Origin: Acorus gramineus
Taxonomy: Eukaryota; Streptophyta; Magnoliopsida; Acorales; Acoraceae
Length of the DNA: 64,000 nucleotides
Assembly: GCA_030737835.1 (NCBI GenBank)
Contig: CM060847.1
Span: 25,121,384 to 25,185,383 of the forward strand
Direction of reading: 5' to 3'
The notes below the pieces were generated by a model that saw only the letters and a list, made by a program, of their open reading frames with translations, was not told the DNA's origin and made no database searches. Below are positions 11,629-24,525 of this stretch, piece after piece. The position numbers were made by a program, and so were the translations under genes. Each line of letters begins with the position of its first letter. Position 1 is the stretch's first letter.

Positions 11629-14600
11629 TGTCACGCCCTGGGCGTCCCCGGCACGCGGCAAGTGTATATATGATATCAATCTAAACAGGAGTTCAATAAC
11701 ATACTCACACAACAGCTAAAATGACAACACAGACAACAAAGCAGGGCTGACACTGATATATACACAAAAAGCGGAAGCTAAAAGACTGAATCTGTAATCC
11801 AAAAACATATTACAGACTCGATACATAATCAACTGTCCTGTGAGAGCCAATATATACAATGACATCCAAATACAATACAAACACGTGCCCAAGCACGGAA
11901 TATAATACATACAATCACAAGGGATGCTAATAGCCTCTGATACTCGCGGGACGTGGCGCTACTCCTTCAGTTCCGACTTAGATGACTCTGGAGAAATAAT
12001 ATCATGCGAGGGGTGAGCCACACGCTCAGTGAACAGCACAACCCATGCATCACAATTATATTAACCACCAGATCTTAATAATCCATAATCTCATTATTAA
12101 AAGCCACCAAATGGCAACAGCTATACAATCCAGTGGGTCGCTATCGCCAACCCACTACACCCTCACCCTCACCCTCACCCCTCAATAGGTGACATAGGAT
12201 ATTGGGACTAACTACACAAATCCAGCGGGTCGCTATCGCCAACCCACTACACCCTCACCCTCACCCCTCAATAGGTGACAAAGGATATTGGGACTTACAA
12301 GGCTGATAATCATCCTTACACAATCCTGTGGGTCGCCACATCGCCGGCCCACCACACCCTCACCCTCACCCTCAATAGGTGACATAGGCTCTTGGGACTG
12401 ACTAGGCTGTTGGTCACCCTTGGTCCACCGATAGTCTCTCCCCACTCCGTAGGCCGTTTGGCCACTCCCACATTCAGCACAGTCCGTCTACCAAATCAGG
12501 AGGTGCCTACTGATGGGAGCCCCTGCATGGGACAGCCTTTCTAACGCCGGGGTAGTCTCTACACGGATCCAACGAAGGGAACAAAACAGCCTATCCATCG
12601 CATATGATCCACTCGGATCCGCTGACAACACATCTCTACAACTCTAATGTCTTGAATTCTTCAGAATTCCTCCAACGCGCATAACCAAGATGCGGGGAAT
12701 ACATAAGATAATAATGAGGAAAAGAAACCTTGGGAGGGCAACCTGAGGTCCCGATATAGGACATCCGCCAACCAAATAAGGAACATGGAGTACCCTAGCC
12801 CGGGTCTCAATGTTGACCTCACAAGGCCCCCTTTATATTCCCCAAGGCATACTAAGATACCATAAGTTTGCATTTAATTAATAAATCAAACTAGTAGGAC
12901 ACATGCATAGGTCGAGGCTTCCTATCATATGAACAGGGTGACAGGATGCACGGCTCTTACACATATCCTATGGGTGCAAGTCCCTAACATACAAGTCTAG
13001 GGTGGCATGCATTCTACACACTAATCATGCTTGCACAAATTACATATTAATCAGTTAATATTAACTATGGTGCCCCAGGGGAGGACGGTATACGCCCAAG
13101 TGCATATAGCGCCTCCCAACTGGCTTGGGTTGTCCCACTCACCGATAACCGGGTCGTCGCGCGACCGTCCGTCAAGATCTGCAAGACAGGGTAATCAACT
13201 CGGTGAGTAAAATACACAAATAAACCCAAAAATACACTAAAAATACACAATACTCGGGCAAACGTACATACGGCCCGTACGCACGCGAGCCCGAGCACCC
13301 CAACTCATTCCCGAACCCCCGGGCAGCCGCACGCACGGCCACCCGCACGCGCACGCACGAATGCGCACGCATGCACGCACGCCGGCACCATCGGCGCACT
13401 GCCGCGCGCCTGCCCGCGCGCCCCAACGCACTGCCGCACGCACGCGCGCGCCCGCGCGCACCGCGCGTCCAGCCCAGCGCACCCCCGCGCGCACGCCCCA
13501 GCACGCGCACGAACTGGGCCCCAGCTCCGCGCCCAGGCGCATGCCCAGGCGCCCTACCCCGCACCCAGGCGCAGTGCCCAGGTGCCCTGCCGCGCGCGCG
13601 CACGCCCGCGCGCACTCCCGCGCACACCCGCGCGCACCCCCGCTCGCACCTGCACCCGCGCGCACTCCCTTGCGCACCCGCGTGCACGCGCCCGCGCGCG
13701 TCTGCGCGCCCGCCAGCGCCCGCCTGCGCGCGCACGCGCGCAGACGACGCCCAGCACGCGCCCAGCCCATTCTAACCACATTTTCACCCATCCCAACCCC
13801 TCACACACACCCTAACACATCTACCCAACATGCATGACCCTCCCAACATCCCCTTAAGCCAAAAATATCAAGAAAAGGAGGGGAGGAGCTCACCTTGGAG
13901 GGGGAACAAAAGGGGGAGGTTCGGGGGCCCTCGACGCACCCGCGACCACCTCAACCGCCACCACCGCCTCTCCTCGGCCTCTCCTCAGCCTCCTCATGGA
14001 AGCAAACAGGGGGGAAAGAGATCATGAGAAAGGGAGCTTGATATAGAGGGGAGAACAACAAACAACACACATGAACTCACCAACACCTCCTCCTCCACCA
14101 TCTCCTTCACCATCTCTTTTAGGAATTATAACAAACACATGGGGGGTGTGTTTGAAAAGAGAGAAGGAGAGAAAAAAATGCTGGTCGGAAGATTTTGGGA
14201 GGGGAGAGAGAGAGAGAGAGAGAAGATATTTATCAAATATCTTAAGGAGAATTTACTAAGTCGCCCTCCGACTAGAAATTCTGCGCAAGCTTCACTGGAA
14301 CAGCCATAACTTCCCCGATACAGCTCCGAATTGCTTGATTCCAAGACCGATGGAAAGCTAAGAAGATTATCTACAACTTTCATGTTTATGCCATGATCAG
14401 ATAATCCTTCTAGCTAATCTGAAATTTGAGCTAAACATCGAGCAGGGCTGCTGCCAGAATTTCCATCCCCGGGGTATACTTGGAAAGATACCAATAACTT
14501 TTACTACAAGAATCCAGTTGGTCTAATTCCACTTCTGTGCGAAAGCTAAGTCAAAACTGGACATCTCATAATAAAATCATAATTAAACCTCCTCATCTTG

Positions 14601-14711
14601 GTATTTAACAAAATCAAATCCAAATACTAAATCAGGAATACATAACTTAGAGAAAAAAAATTATGTACCCAAATCTTCAAACAGAGCGCTCCAAATGACA
14701 CAGACCCAACA
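11629..14711 (-). repeat. Solo LTR, mosaic of families A and B, inserted in the internal region of E1
   Basis: It starts TGTCACGCCCTGGG and ends GACACAGACCCAACA. The flanks are AGCTA (11624-11628) and AGCTG (14712-14716), a 5 bp duplication with one mismatch. E4 shows the empty site near 63127 as CCAGCTGTGGGAG. The part next to 11629 is family A-like (CGGCAAGTGTATATA, 36 nt microexon-like segment at 13143-13178). From about 13300 to 14711 it is family B-like (CACACACCCTAAC, CTCACCTTGG donor, ACAGCCATAACTTCC). It is therefore a recombinant LTR. Confidence 0.85.
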
Positions 14712-17099
14712 AGCTGTGGGGGAAAGGCTACATGATAAGCCACCTCCCCAATCCACTTGTCTAATTAAAGAGTAAACTCAGCTTACCCCGAATGTCAAAA
14801 CAGAGGGTGCCCTTTAACCAGGACACCTTCTTGAAAATATGGTCGCCAAACCCAAAGGTAAGCCCCTGGCGACAATGACCTGGGTATCCCTTCTATCGGT
14901 TATGGGAGGTGCAGATGTACACACGAAGCAACCTGGCCACCGCAAGGTCAAACAACTAACTTATGGCCCCTCCAACTGGCGCTCCTCAACCGTCCCAACA
15001 CAAGGGAGGAAAAAAACTGCACCTGTAGAGTGCCTTCACAGATCCATCTGGGTGCTCGAATGGCAGTCGTCTTGCAGGCATACCCCAACAAATGGGTGGT
15101 GCCTCACCCAACTGCCCTCATCATCGAGCACGCAGGCACTTAGCATGTCCTCCAAGGTCTGAATCGTCCTCTTTGTCTAGCTGTCCATCGGCGATGAAAC
15201 GCTATACTTAAATGGAGGCTCGCGCCAAAGGCTGCGCCACAACCTCAAAGTAACCCTCGCGTCTCAACCGAAAATAGCGCTGACTGGAGTGCTATGAAGA
15301 CGAACAATCGCGAAGGCGAAAACCCACGTCAAGGCGTCCAGAGACTCAATCAGCTGCATTAGGGAGGGAAGCGCGGACTTAGTCAGTCGGTCAATGATCA
15401 CCTAGACGGCGTCGTGACCCGAACGTGACATTAGCGAGTCCACAACAATCCCTGATAACCCACTCCCACGTCCACTGAGGAATCTCGATGGACTGACGCT
15501 TTCCACTCAATGATGATTCTCGAACTTTGCCTGAGGGCATGCCAACCTGGGGAAACAAGGTCACCCACATCACCTTTTCATCGCACTACTAGCAATCTCT
15601 ATGAAGACTACCTCAAAGTAGTCCACGGAGGCCCAATAAAACTTTTGAGATCCACGAAGGCATCCAGCGCATTCGTCAACCCCGACGGCAATACTTAAAA
15701 CTCGTAGTGCCTGAACGGTCACGAAAGGCCATCTACGGGATGTCCAACTCTCGGATCTCTAACTTGTGGTACCCTTCTGCGAAGATCAATCTAACAGCAG
15801 ACACTCGCTCCCAGAGCTGGTCAAATAGATAATCGATTCGCGGCAAAGGTAATTGATCTTCAACCTCCACGGGGAGATCAAAACAACACCACGAACAATT
15901 AAGTCCAGATTCTGCTCCTCGAGCATGTCTGGCGCTCATGATGACACTTACACGCTTGGTAAGTCGCTCAACCGCACTTAATCCACAAGACACGCAATAA
16001 GGGGTCGTCGAACCTCGACAATGCCTATGCGACGTCATCTATCTAATAGGGCGGTTGAGTCCCATCACGAACGCTAGCATCGCGTCTCCTTATTTGCGAC
16101 CAATGTGGGGCAAAACGCGATAGTATCCACAACTGTGCTTCACATGCCACCAGAGATAGGTCGCTCATCTACAACCATTGGAACTCCAGCATTCTGCACT
16201 CCATGGGCAGATTCATCACGGGGAGTCCACGCTCTCGACATCATTTAGCAGCACTCTCCCGGCGTGGCCTCTACCTGGTAGCCTCCCAAGCCTACTATCT
16301 CTGCCATATGGGCGCACCACAAGCATAGTATCTGGGAGCACCTCACAGGGCTCTGGCCTCAACCGGGCAGCTACAACGCACCATGATATATCGAAGCGAC
16401 TCCAGATGCCACTATGGAACCCTGTCCACTAGCGATCGCCCACTGAGCTGCAATAGGACGCACCCAATCCCGATCGTACGCATCACCACTCGCTACAGCA
16501 CCTTCCAAGTGAGAGGGAAAAATCCACCATCAATTTGATGCTTCTAAGGTATTCCTTGACTGGGAAAAGAAACCTTGGCAGGGCACCATGAGATCCCGAT
16601 ATAGGATATCCCGACAACCAAACAAGGAACACAGAGTACCCTAGCCCGGGTCTCAACGCTGACCCTGCAAGGCCCCTTAATCCTGAGTAGGAAGGCTAGA
16701 AGAAGACATCATCCCTTAATGAGCAATACGCCACATCCTCAACACTTTACACTGGCGCCGCACGCGAACTCAATGGTTACCAGCGATACCGATACACGGG
16801 AAAGAGCTCCATTATTGAGACGCAATCCATACCTTAGAAATTACAACCAATTCATCACTATCACACTACTGGGTATAAATCTCCTACCCAAACCTTAATC
16901 CCGCACAAGAGATCTAACAACTGACCCAAACCAGTCGACCCAGTCGACAACTTAAGGGTGGTTCCAGGGGGTCACGTCCACGTCAACGGATGCGAGGAGG
17001 CATGTCAGCAACCTAAGATAACTTCTAAAACAAGAGTACTCGGATGACAATCCTACAACTCATCATCTATACGACTAGACTTAGGCTCTGACAGGACCA

Positions 17100-17112
17100 G
17101 GCTCTGATACCA
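17100..17112 (-). promoter_or_regulatory. E1 primer binding site (initiator Met tRNA)
   Basis: On the minus strand the sequence is TGGTATCAGAGCC, six bases inside the 5' LTR. This is the canonical plant PBS complementary to the 3' end of initiator methionine tRNA. Confidence 0.92.
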
Positions 17113-17118
17113 ACTTTT

Positions 17119-20100
17119 TGTCACGCCCCAGGCGTCCCCGAGACGTGGCAAAATAAATATAATATCAGCTATCAATACCTGAGGTCAATAAGGACACCAA
17201 AAACAATACACAAGGCGGCAAAGCAAGATAATGATAACTGACTGAAAAGCGGAAGCATAATATATAACAATGTCTGTAAATCAAAAACATTATTACAGAC
17301 CCGAATGCACAATCAATGTCCTGTGAAAGCCAAGTCTAGACCAAAGAAAATACAACCTGTGCCACATGCACGATTTACAAAGCATAAAATGACTCTAGGA
17401 ATGCTGACAACCTCGCACTCGCCACCCGCCGGTGGAACGCTCCACGCCCATAAGACCACACCACAAGAAAGCTTCAGCTCCACACCGAACACTGCCACTA
17501 AAAAGAAACAGTATGCGAGGGGTGAGCTACAAGCTCAGTGAGTGACTGGAAACCAATCACCATTCTACAGTTCAATACATAATCAGTTCCCTTTTTCAAG
17601 GAAAAACATGGGTAGAAACCCAATGGATAACAGGGTCACGCGGTAGCGCGACCAACCTCAGCCCCACCCTCACTCCCGGAGGGAGTCTTTTGGGACTTAT
17701 GGGGAGAGACCATACCGTCGGTCAAAGAGACCCGGATTTACTGGTCTAGAGACCATGCTGTCGGTCGAAGAGACCCGGATTTACTGGTCCACTCAACACT
17801 ACTGGATCATCTACATCTAGATAATCGCCCATCGATGTCCTTCAACATCCATCACGAGACCGGACCCAACATCTATGGGAACGGTCAAACAACGAATGGG
17901 TCACGAGGCGACGCGTCTTCGCCTCATCCACACCCTCACTCCTGAAAGGAGGCATCTTGGGACTTTGGGAAGAGACTTAGACTGCTCTACACCCCTGGTC
18001 CACCGGTAGCCTCTCCCACCCTCGTGGCCTCCGCCTAGTCCTCTGACAGGTATAGCCAACGCCGGGGAGTTCCTACATCGGATCCAACGAAGGGGAGAAC
18101 GATTCCACGCTCGCGACATCATTCATTAACCCTCTCCCGGGTAGTATCTACAACCTGATCTCCTCAACTCACCGCTCTACACCCTTGGTCCACCGGTGGC
18201 CTCTCCCACCCTCGTGGCCTCCGCCTAGTCCTCTGACAGGTATAGCCAACGCCGGGGAGTTCCTACATCGGATCCAACGAAGGGGAGAACGATCCCATGT
18301 TCGCAAAGCGAAACCCAATGGAAAACAACCACTCTCGATGCTCGCTTATCAAGATATCACACACATGCATAACAACAACCAACACACTCATATTAACCTT
18401 AAAATAGTCATAGTCCCTAAACGGGAGTAACTACACAAGCTAGTGGGTCGCAACATCACCGACCCACCCCACCCTCACCCTCACCCTTTAGGGGTGACAT
18501 GGGCCTTTCGGGACTGACTAGACTGCTATTCACCCTTGGTCCCACCGGGTAGCCCCTCCCACCCTCGTAGCCTCCACCGGTATACTCCCACGATCAGCAC
18601 AGTCAGATGCATCGGAGGCACCTACAGATGGGAGCCCTCTGTCAGGCCAGCTAACGCCAGGGAGTTCCTACCTCGGATCCCAACCAATAAGGAGAAGACA
18701 GCCTACTCACGCGCGTACGATCCTCTTGGATCCGTCGACAACGCTTCCTAACACTACTAATGTCATGAATTCTCAAGAATTCCTCCAGGGCGCATAACCA
18801 AGATGCGGGGAGACATATATCATAACCACAAGGTTACAATATTCTCTAAGGCATGCTCACAACTATATAATCACATAATCCCATCTTGATTTAAATAAAT
18901 TAAACTAAATGGGAACATGCATAGGTTCAGGGCTTTCCTAGCATGAAACATGCTGTCAGGATGCATTTCCCTAGCATACAAGGTCTAATGTGGCATGGAT
19001 ACATCATATAGATCATGCATAGATCAAGGCTTTTAAGTACAGGAAATGGTGTCCAGGCATGTACGGGCCTCTATACACGATACATGGATGTATATCCCTA
19101 GCATGCAAAATATCTACATATTAGTTAGGGGGCCCCATCGATGCGCGACGCGCGTCTACGCGGGTCGAGCGCATCCCTAGAGAGGGGGGGGGGATTGGAA
19201 TCAAACCACTCACCTTACGACCCGGGACCTCGCGCATCCCATCCGACGAGATCCGCAAGGTAGGGGCATCCAACTGGTGAGAAAGAACACAATTTACACA
19301 AAGAAATCATTAGAAATACCCCATACTCGGACAAGCATGCATACGGGCTCGCACGCATGCGAGCACGCACGTACGCACGCGAGTCCGAGTGCTCCGACAC
19401 CTACTCGAACCCTCGGGCAGCCACACGCATGGCCCCCCGCATGTGCACGCACGAATGCGCACGCACGCACGCACCCCAGCACCATTGGCGCACTGCCGCG
19501 CACTGTGCCTCCCGCGCAGCACTGCGCGCACGCCCCAGCACGCGCATGCACGCGCACGCACGCGCGCGCACGCACTGGTCCCCAGCCCCGCGCCCAGGCG
19601 AATGCCCAGGTGCACTGCCCGCGCGCACTCTCGCATGCACCCCTGCTCGCGCCAGCACCCGCGCACTCGCGCGCACGCGCCAGCGTGCGTCTGCGGGCCC
19701 GATTGCGCCTGCCAGGGCCTGCCTGCGTGCGCGCCTCCGCGCGCACGCGCAGACTGCGCCATGCGCGCGCCCAGCCCATCCCAACCTCATTTTAACCTTT
19801 CCCAACCCCTCACACACACCCTAACCCATCTACCTAGCATGCATGACCTCCCTAACATCCCCTTAAGCCATGAAAATCAAGAAAAGAAGAGTAAGGGCTC
19901 ACCTTGGGAGGGGAAAAGAAAGGGAGAGGTTCGGGGGCCCTCGACGCACCCGCGACCACCTCAACCGCCACCACCAACACCACCATCTTCAGCCCTCCTC
20001 AGCCTCTTCCATGGCTGCAAATCAGGGGGGGGGGATAATCATGAAAAGGTTTGAGAGAAGAGAAGATCAACAACACCACAACAAAACCTACACATGCTTC

Positions 20101-20202
20101 TTGCACCATCTCCTTCACCATCTCTTTGAGACCTTTAATCAAACACCTAGGGGGATTGGATGAGAGAAAGGGAGGGCTTGAATAATTTGCGTGGAAGTGA
20201 GA

Positions 20203-20239
<37 letters not shown>

Positions 20240-20674
20240 TTTATCACAAATATCTAAGGAGAAATAACTTCCTCAATATAGCTCCGAATTACTCAATTCC
20301 AAGTCCGTTGGAAAGCCAAGAGGATTATCTACAACTTTCATGTTCATGCCAAGATCAAATAATCTCTCCAGCTATTCCGCAATTAGAGCTAAACATAGAA
20401 CAGGGCTGCTGCCAGAATTTCCATCCCCGGGGTATACTTAGAAAAATACCCATAACTTTTACTACAAGAATCCAGTTGATCTAATTCCACTTCTGTACGA
20501 AAGCTAACTCAAAACTGGACATCTCATAGTAAACTCATTTTTAAACCTCTTCATCTTGGATTTTAACAAAATCAAATCCAAATACCGAATTAGGAATACA
20601 TAACTTCTAGAAGGAAAAAAAATTTATGTATCCAAATTTTCAATCAGAGCTCTCCAAATGACACAGGCACAACA
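17119..20674 (-). repeat. E1 right (5') LTR, family B
   Basis: It runs from TGTCACGCCCCAGG to GGCACAACA and is uninterrupted (3556 bp). On the element strand it has a TATA-like ATAAATATC, a long CT microsatellite (20206-20237 on plus), a GTGAGC donor at 19897-19902, a GC-rich block at about 19325-19780 and the microexon-like segment at 19214-19252. The acceptor before that segment reads GCGG instead of the GCAG found in the other copies, so this 5' LTR has lost that acceptor. The last acceptor is TAG, pairing with 17498-17499. Confidence 0.9.
20206..20237. repeat. (GA)n microsatellite
   Basis: A run of 16 GA units lies in the right LTR of E1, just downstream of the TATA-like box on the element strand, where it reads as (CT)n. 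The equivalent place in other family B LTRs holds shorter CT runs (14207-14223, 52997-53021). Confidence 0.95.
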
Positions 20675-20679
20675 CACCA

Positions 20680-21687
20680 CCTCCCAACAATGTTGAAAGA
20701 AAACACATTGAACCCATCTGGTCTTGGGCTACTGTTGGCCTTCATTGCTTTTAAGGTGCCCAAGATTTCTTCCTCTGTCACTTCCTGGATAAGCCCAGCA
20801 GCCTCTTGAGGGGACAATTTTGCTTTGAAGTCCATGCTGGGCATTGGGGCTGCTGGTGCTTGATTTAATAGAGTTGTGTAGTAACTAATCACTTGTTCTT
20901 TGACTACCTCTGGGTCTTCAAAAATTTCACCCGATGACAGAGCGACCTGGCGCAGAGTATTTTGAGACTTTCACCTTGCAAAAAAAGCATAAAAAAATGT
21001 AGAATCCAAGTCTCCAAGTTGCAACCAATTTTGACGAGATTTCTGCCTGATCATGGATTCTTCTGATTCAAGTAGCTCCCTGTATTTAAGCCTTTCTTGA
21101 GTTTTTAGAGCCATAAGATTGTTGTTGAGGGTGTCATTTTGAAGCTGGAGTTGAATTTTGTCAAGAGTGCATCTTTGTTGCGCAAGGCAGTGCTGGATAG
21201 GACCAAAAACTTCCTTACTTCAAGCCTTGAGTGCCACCTTGACCCGTTTTAGCTTGCATACTAAGTTGAACATTGCCGTTCCATGCAAATCCACTTCCCA
21301 AATAGATCGCACCAATGGAAAAAAAGAATCATGCCTGACCCAGTCATTGAAAAATTTAAAAGGCTTGGGACCTGATGGAAAGGAGGGCACCGGAATTAAC
21401 AGCATGGCTGAATGATCGGAAAGCCCAGGCAAATGATAGAAAACCAATGCTTCAGGATGCAAAAGAAGCCAGTCTTTGTTCACAAGTACCCTGTCCAGCC
21501 TACTCATTATTCGATTCTCCTGTCTATTCGACCATGAGAGGGTGTTGTCCGAGCTTTGGACTTCAATGAGTTGACAGTCATCGATACAATCATTGAACCT
21601 CTTGAGACGGGTAATTTGTTGCGGCCTACCACCGATCTTTTCATGAGAGAAACGCACTTCATTGAAGTCCCCTCCCACTGTCCATGG
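20680..21687 (-). pseudogene. LINE-1-like retrotransposon, 5' remnant (endonuclease and RT entry), continuation of 1149-4083
   Basis: On the minus strand, 21678-21220 encodes the C-terminal part of an apurinic-type endonuclease: GGDFNEVRFSHEK at the start, SRLDRVLVNKDW in the middle and the catalytic SDH in LPGLSDHSAMLL. 20892-20700 encodes the lead-in to RT (EEEILGTLKAMKANSSPRPD, GFNVFSFNIVG). It stops exactly at the E1 target duplication, and the next RT residues continue at 4083. The 5' end is cut at 21687 by an LTR beginning TGTTATGCC, and no ORF1 is found beyond, so the element is truncated as well as frameshifted. Confidence 0.87.
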
Positions 21688-24525
21688 TGTTATGCCTGTG
21701 TCATTTGTAGCCTTATTTTTTTTATCAGAGTTGCTAAAATTTTTGGCTTTTAGCTATCTGCGGGAGTTGGAGTGCTCTGATTGCATAATTGTTCTACTGG
21801 TACTGACATTGTTCTACCTGTAAATTTTCGTTGCATTTTGATGTCTTTTTAGAAGTTATGCAATTCCGATTGGTATTCGGATTTAATTTTGTTAATATCC
21901 AAGATGAATAGGTTTAAATCTGATTTTCTCATGGGATATTCAGTTTTGAGTTAGCTTTCATGTAAAAGTGGAATTAGATCAACTGGATTCATGTAGCAAA
22001 AGTTATGGGTAATTGTCCAATTATACCCCGGGATGAGAAAATCCTGGCAGCTACCCTGTTTGATGTGTAGGTCATATTTCGGAATAGCTGGAGGGGTTAT
22101 TGGATCTTGGCATAAACATGAAATTTGTAGATAATCTTCTTGGCTTTCGAATGGATTTTGCATTGTGCAATTCGGAGCCATATGGTGGAAGGTATGGCTG
22201 TTCTAGTGAAGACTGTCCAGAATTTCTTATCGGGGATGATTTGGTCCTTTCAACCCCCTTTATTTTCATTAAAAGCCCACTATTTGTTATTGAATCTCTC
22301 TCTCTCTCAAGCAAAAGAAAACCATGCGAGGCTTCTTTTTCTAATCTCTCCCTCTCATGTGTGTGTGTTAGAAGAGAAACAGAAGGAGAAGGTGATGGAG
22401 AAGAAGAAGCACTTGAAGGAAGAGCAAGGTTTGTGTGTGCATATGTTGTGTTGTTGTCTCTTCTTTCTCTTCCTCCTCTAGCTCCCTCATGTATCCCCTG
22501 TTTCCCCTCCCCTCTGGTTCAGCAAGAAGAAGAGAGGCTAAGATTGAGGTGGTGGTAGTGGTAGTTGTGGTGGTGGTCGAGGTGGTCGTGAGCACGCGTG
22601 TGAGCTCCCACATCTCCTCTTTTCTCCCCCCTCTCCTGGTAAGCTTTCCCCTCTTCTTTCTATTGGTTTTTCAGCACATGTGGGTATGTGTGGGTGCTGT
22701 TGGGAGAGTGATGTTAGGTGTAATTGTTGCTGCACATGAGGTGTTTGTGTTTATGCATGAATGTGGTGGCTTTGTGTTGTAAGTAAGGCAGATTTTCTGT
22801 CTCCTTAAGATCCTTGTGAATCAGGTACCTAGAGGCATATTTTGAGGCTTGTATCCCCATGTAATATGATCATCTATGTGTCTAGATGTTATATATGAAA
22901 TTTGGTGTCATTATGATACCCATGTTGTGAGTTAGAACCTGTTTTTGCATGGATTGTCCAGATTCGCGAGGGAATTGACCAACTTCTGGAAATATTTTAT
23001 TTCGGGCCTATAGAGGCCAAAATTAGGTTATAATGTATTCATGGATTATGATCCCAGCATGTCAGAGAATGTGTATGATTTATTACATAATTTTTGGATG
23101 TGTATTTGGTGCTGTGGAGATCAAATAGTAGGGCTGGTTGCAGTAGGTTTACCAGTTTTGCTTGATTGTGTGTCAAGGAGTAGTTATGCATGTTGGGGAA
23201 AATATCAAGAGTTAGGTAGTCTTTGTTTGAAGTATTCACCCCCTTTTGATGCCCTTGCCTTGCAGATCTCGTCGGTTGGATGCGTGATGACCCGGGTATC
23301 AGTGAGTGGTTCGATCCAACCCTTCTGGAAGCGTTGGATGCACGTAGTCGTGCGTCGCGCATCCGTTGGGCACCCTGACTATACTACTTATTTAGATAAG
23401 TAGTGTGGTCATGTCTGACCCATAACATGCTAGCTATTTGCATGCTAGGTTATTATAGCTCATATATTACGTAGAACCCTCGTATTCTACCTTATACTGG
23501 TCTGTGTATAGTATTTATGTGTGAATGATCATGGTTGCATGTATCTTGTGTTTTTATATGGGTGTATAGAATATGGCATGAATTAGGTAGTCCCTTCTAG
23601 TAATACTACCCCATTATTAGTAATATCCAGCATGATTAAGCCTGGGTTAATAAACAGGCACAATCCTAATATTCCCTTGCAATAAGACTTGAGGGTGTGG
23701 TGGTGATAGCTAAGAGTCCAAAATTTTAGCGGTTCCGATTGAAAAACGAAAAAAACCGAAAAACTGCAAGAATGTCCCAATGGTGACCAGAAGGTTAAAA
23801 GTGACACATATATAACAGGTCTCTCCCCAAGAGTCCCAAGAGTCTCCCTCCGGGAGTGAGGGTGAGGCTGAGGTTGGTGATCCAGTAGTGTTGTGTTGAC
23901 CAGTAATCCCGGGTCTCCTCGACCAACGGTATGGTCTCTCCCCAAAAGTCCCAAGAGTCTCCCTCCGGGAGTGAGGGTGAGGGTGAGGTTGGTCACACCG
24001 CCGCGTGACCCTGTTATCCATGGGTTTCCACCCATGTTTACCTTGAAAGGAAATTGTTTATGTATTGAACTGTTGTATGGTGATTGGTTTCCAACCACTC
24101 ACTGAGCTTGTAGCTCACCCTTCGCATACTGTTTCTTTTTAGGGGCAGTGTTGGGCGTGGAGTTGGAGCTTCCCTGTGGCGTGGTCTTATGGGCGTGGAG
24201 CGTTCTTCCGGTGGGTGGCGAGTGCGAGGCTGTCAGCAATCCTAGAGTCATTTTATGTATTGTAAATCGTGCACGTGGCACATGTTGTATTTTATTTGGT
24301 CTAGACTTGGCTCTCACAGGACAGTGATTGTGTATTCGAGTCTGTAATAATGTTTTTGGTTTATAGACATTGTATATATATTATGCTTCCGTTTTTCAGT
24401 CAGTTATCATTATCCTTGCTTTGCCACCTTGTGTGTTGTTGTTGGAGTCTTTATTGACCTCAGATATTGATAGCTGATATTTCATTATTGCCACGTCTCG
24501 GGGACGGCCACCCTGGGGTGTGACA
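21688..24525 (+). repeat. Plus-strand LTR, mostly family B, internally rearranged
   Basis: It begins TGTTATGCCTGTGTCATTTG and ends CCCTGGGGTGTGACA. It carries a CT-rich leader, a GTAAGC donor at 22639-22644, a microexon-like segment at 23266-23301 followed by GTGAGT, and an acceptor AG at 24141-24142. A roughly 108 bp piece at about 23705-23812, ending CACATATATAACA, is the start of a family A LTR in opposite orientation, so the copy is chimeric. The flanks CATGG (left) and ATATA (right) do not match, so it is not a simple solo insertion. Confidence 0.75.

Larger units (their letters stand above)
11320..17118 (-). pseudogene. E1 internal region: decayed gag-pol with RNase H lost, split by a solo LTR
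   Basis: Apart from the solo LTR (11629-14711), about 2.7 kb remains. Reading leftwards from the PBS there is unrecognisable gag-like DNA, then an RT remnant at about 16038-15733 (LPRIDYLFDQLWERVSAVRL resembles the gypsy [10 protein letters not shown] box) and more RT at about 15650-15700. These run straight into integrase remnants at 15573-15391 (SIEIPQWTWEWV) and onward to 11320. The RNase H domain normally between RT and integrase is missing, so an internal deletion has joined the two. A block at about 16555-16680 matches LTR sequence (compare 6791-6910). Stops are frequent in every frame. The sequence closely parallels E4 at 62814-64000. Confidence 0.75.
4084..20674 (-). mobile_element. 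E1: Ty3/gypsy LTR retrotransposon (LTR family B), nested inside the LINE and itself invaded twice
   Basis: The outer ends read TGTCACTCCC at 4084 and GGCACAACA at 20674. The 5 bp CACCA occurs on both sides (4079-4083 and 20675-20679), which is the target duplication. LINE reading resumes on the far side, confirming a single insertion event. The element lies on the minus strand: its 3' LTR is the left copy (4084-11319), its 5' LTR is the right copy (17119-20674), the polypurine tract abuts 11320 and the PBS lies at 17100-17112. Removing the solo LTR and its duplication makes the left LTR about 3.66 kb, against 3.56 kb on the right. The internal region is short and decayed, so E1 is not autonomous. 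Confidence 0.9.
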
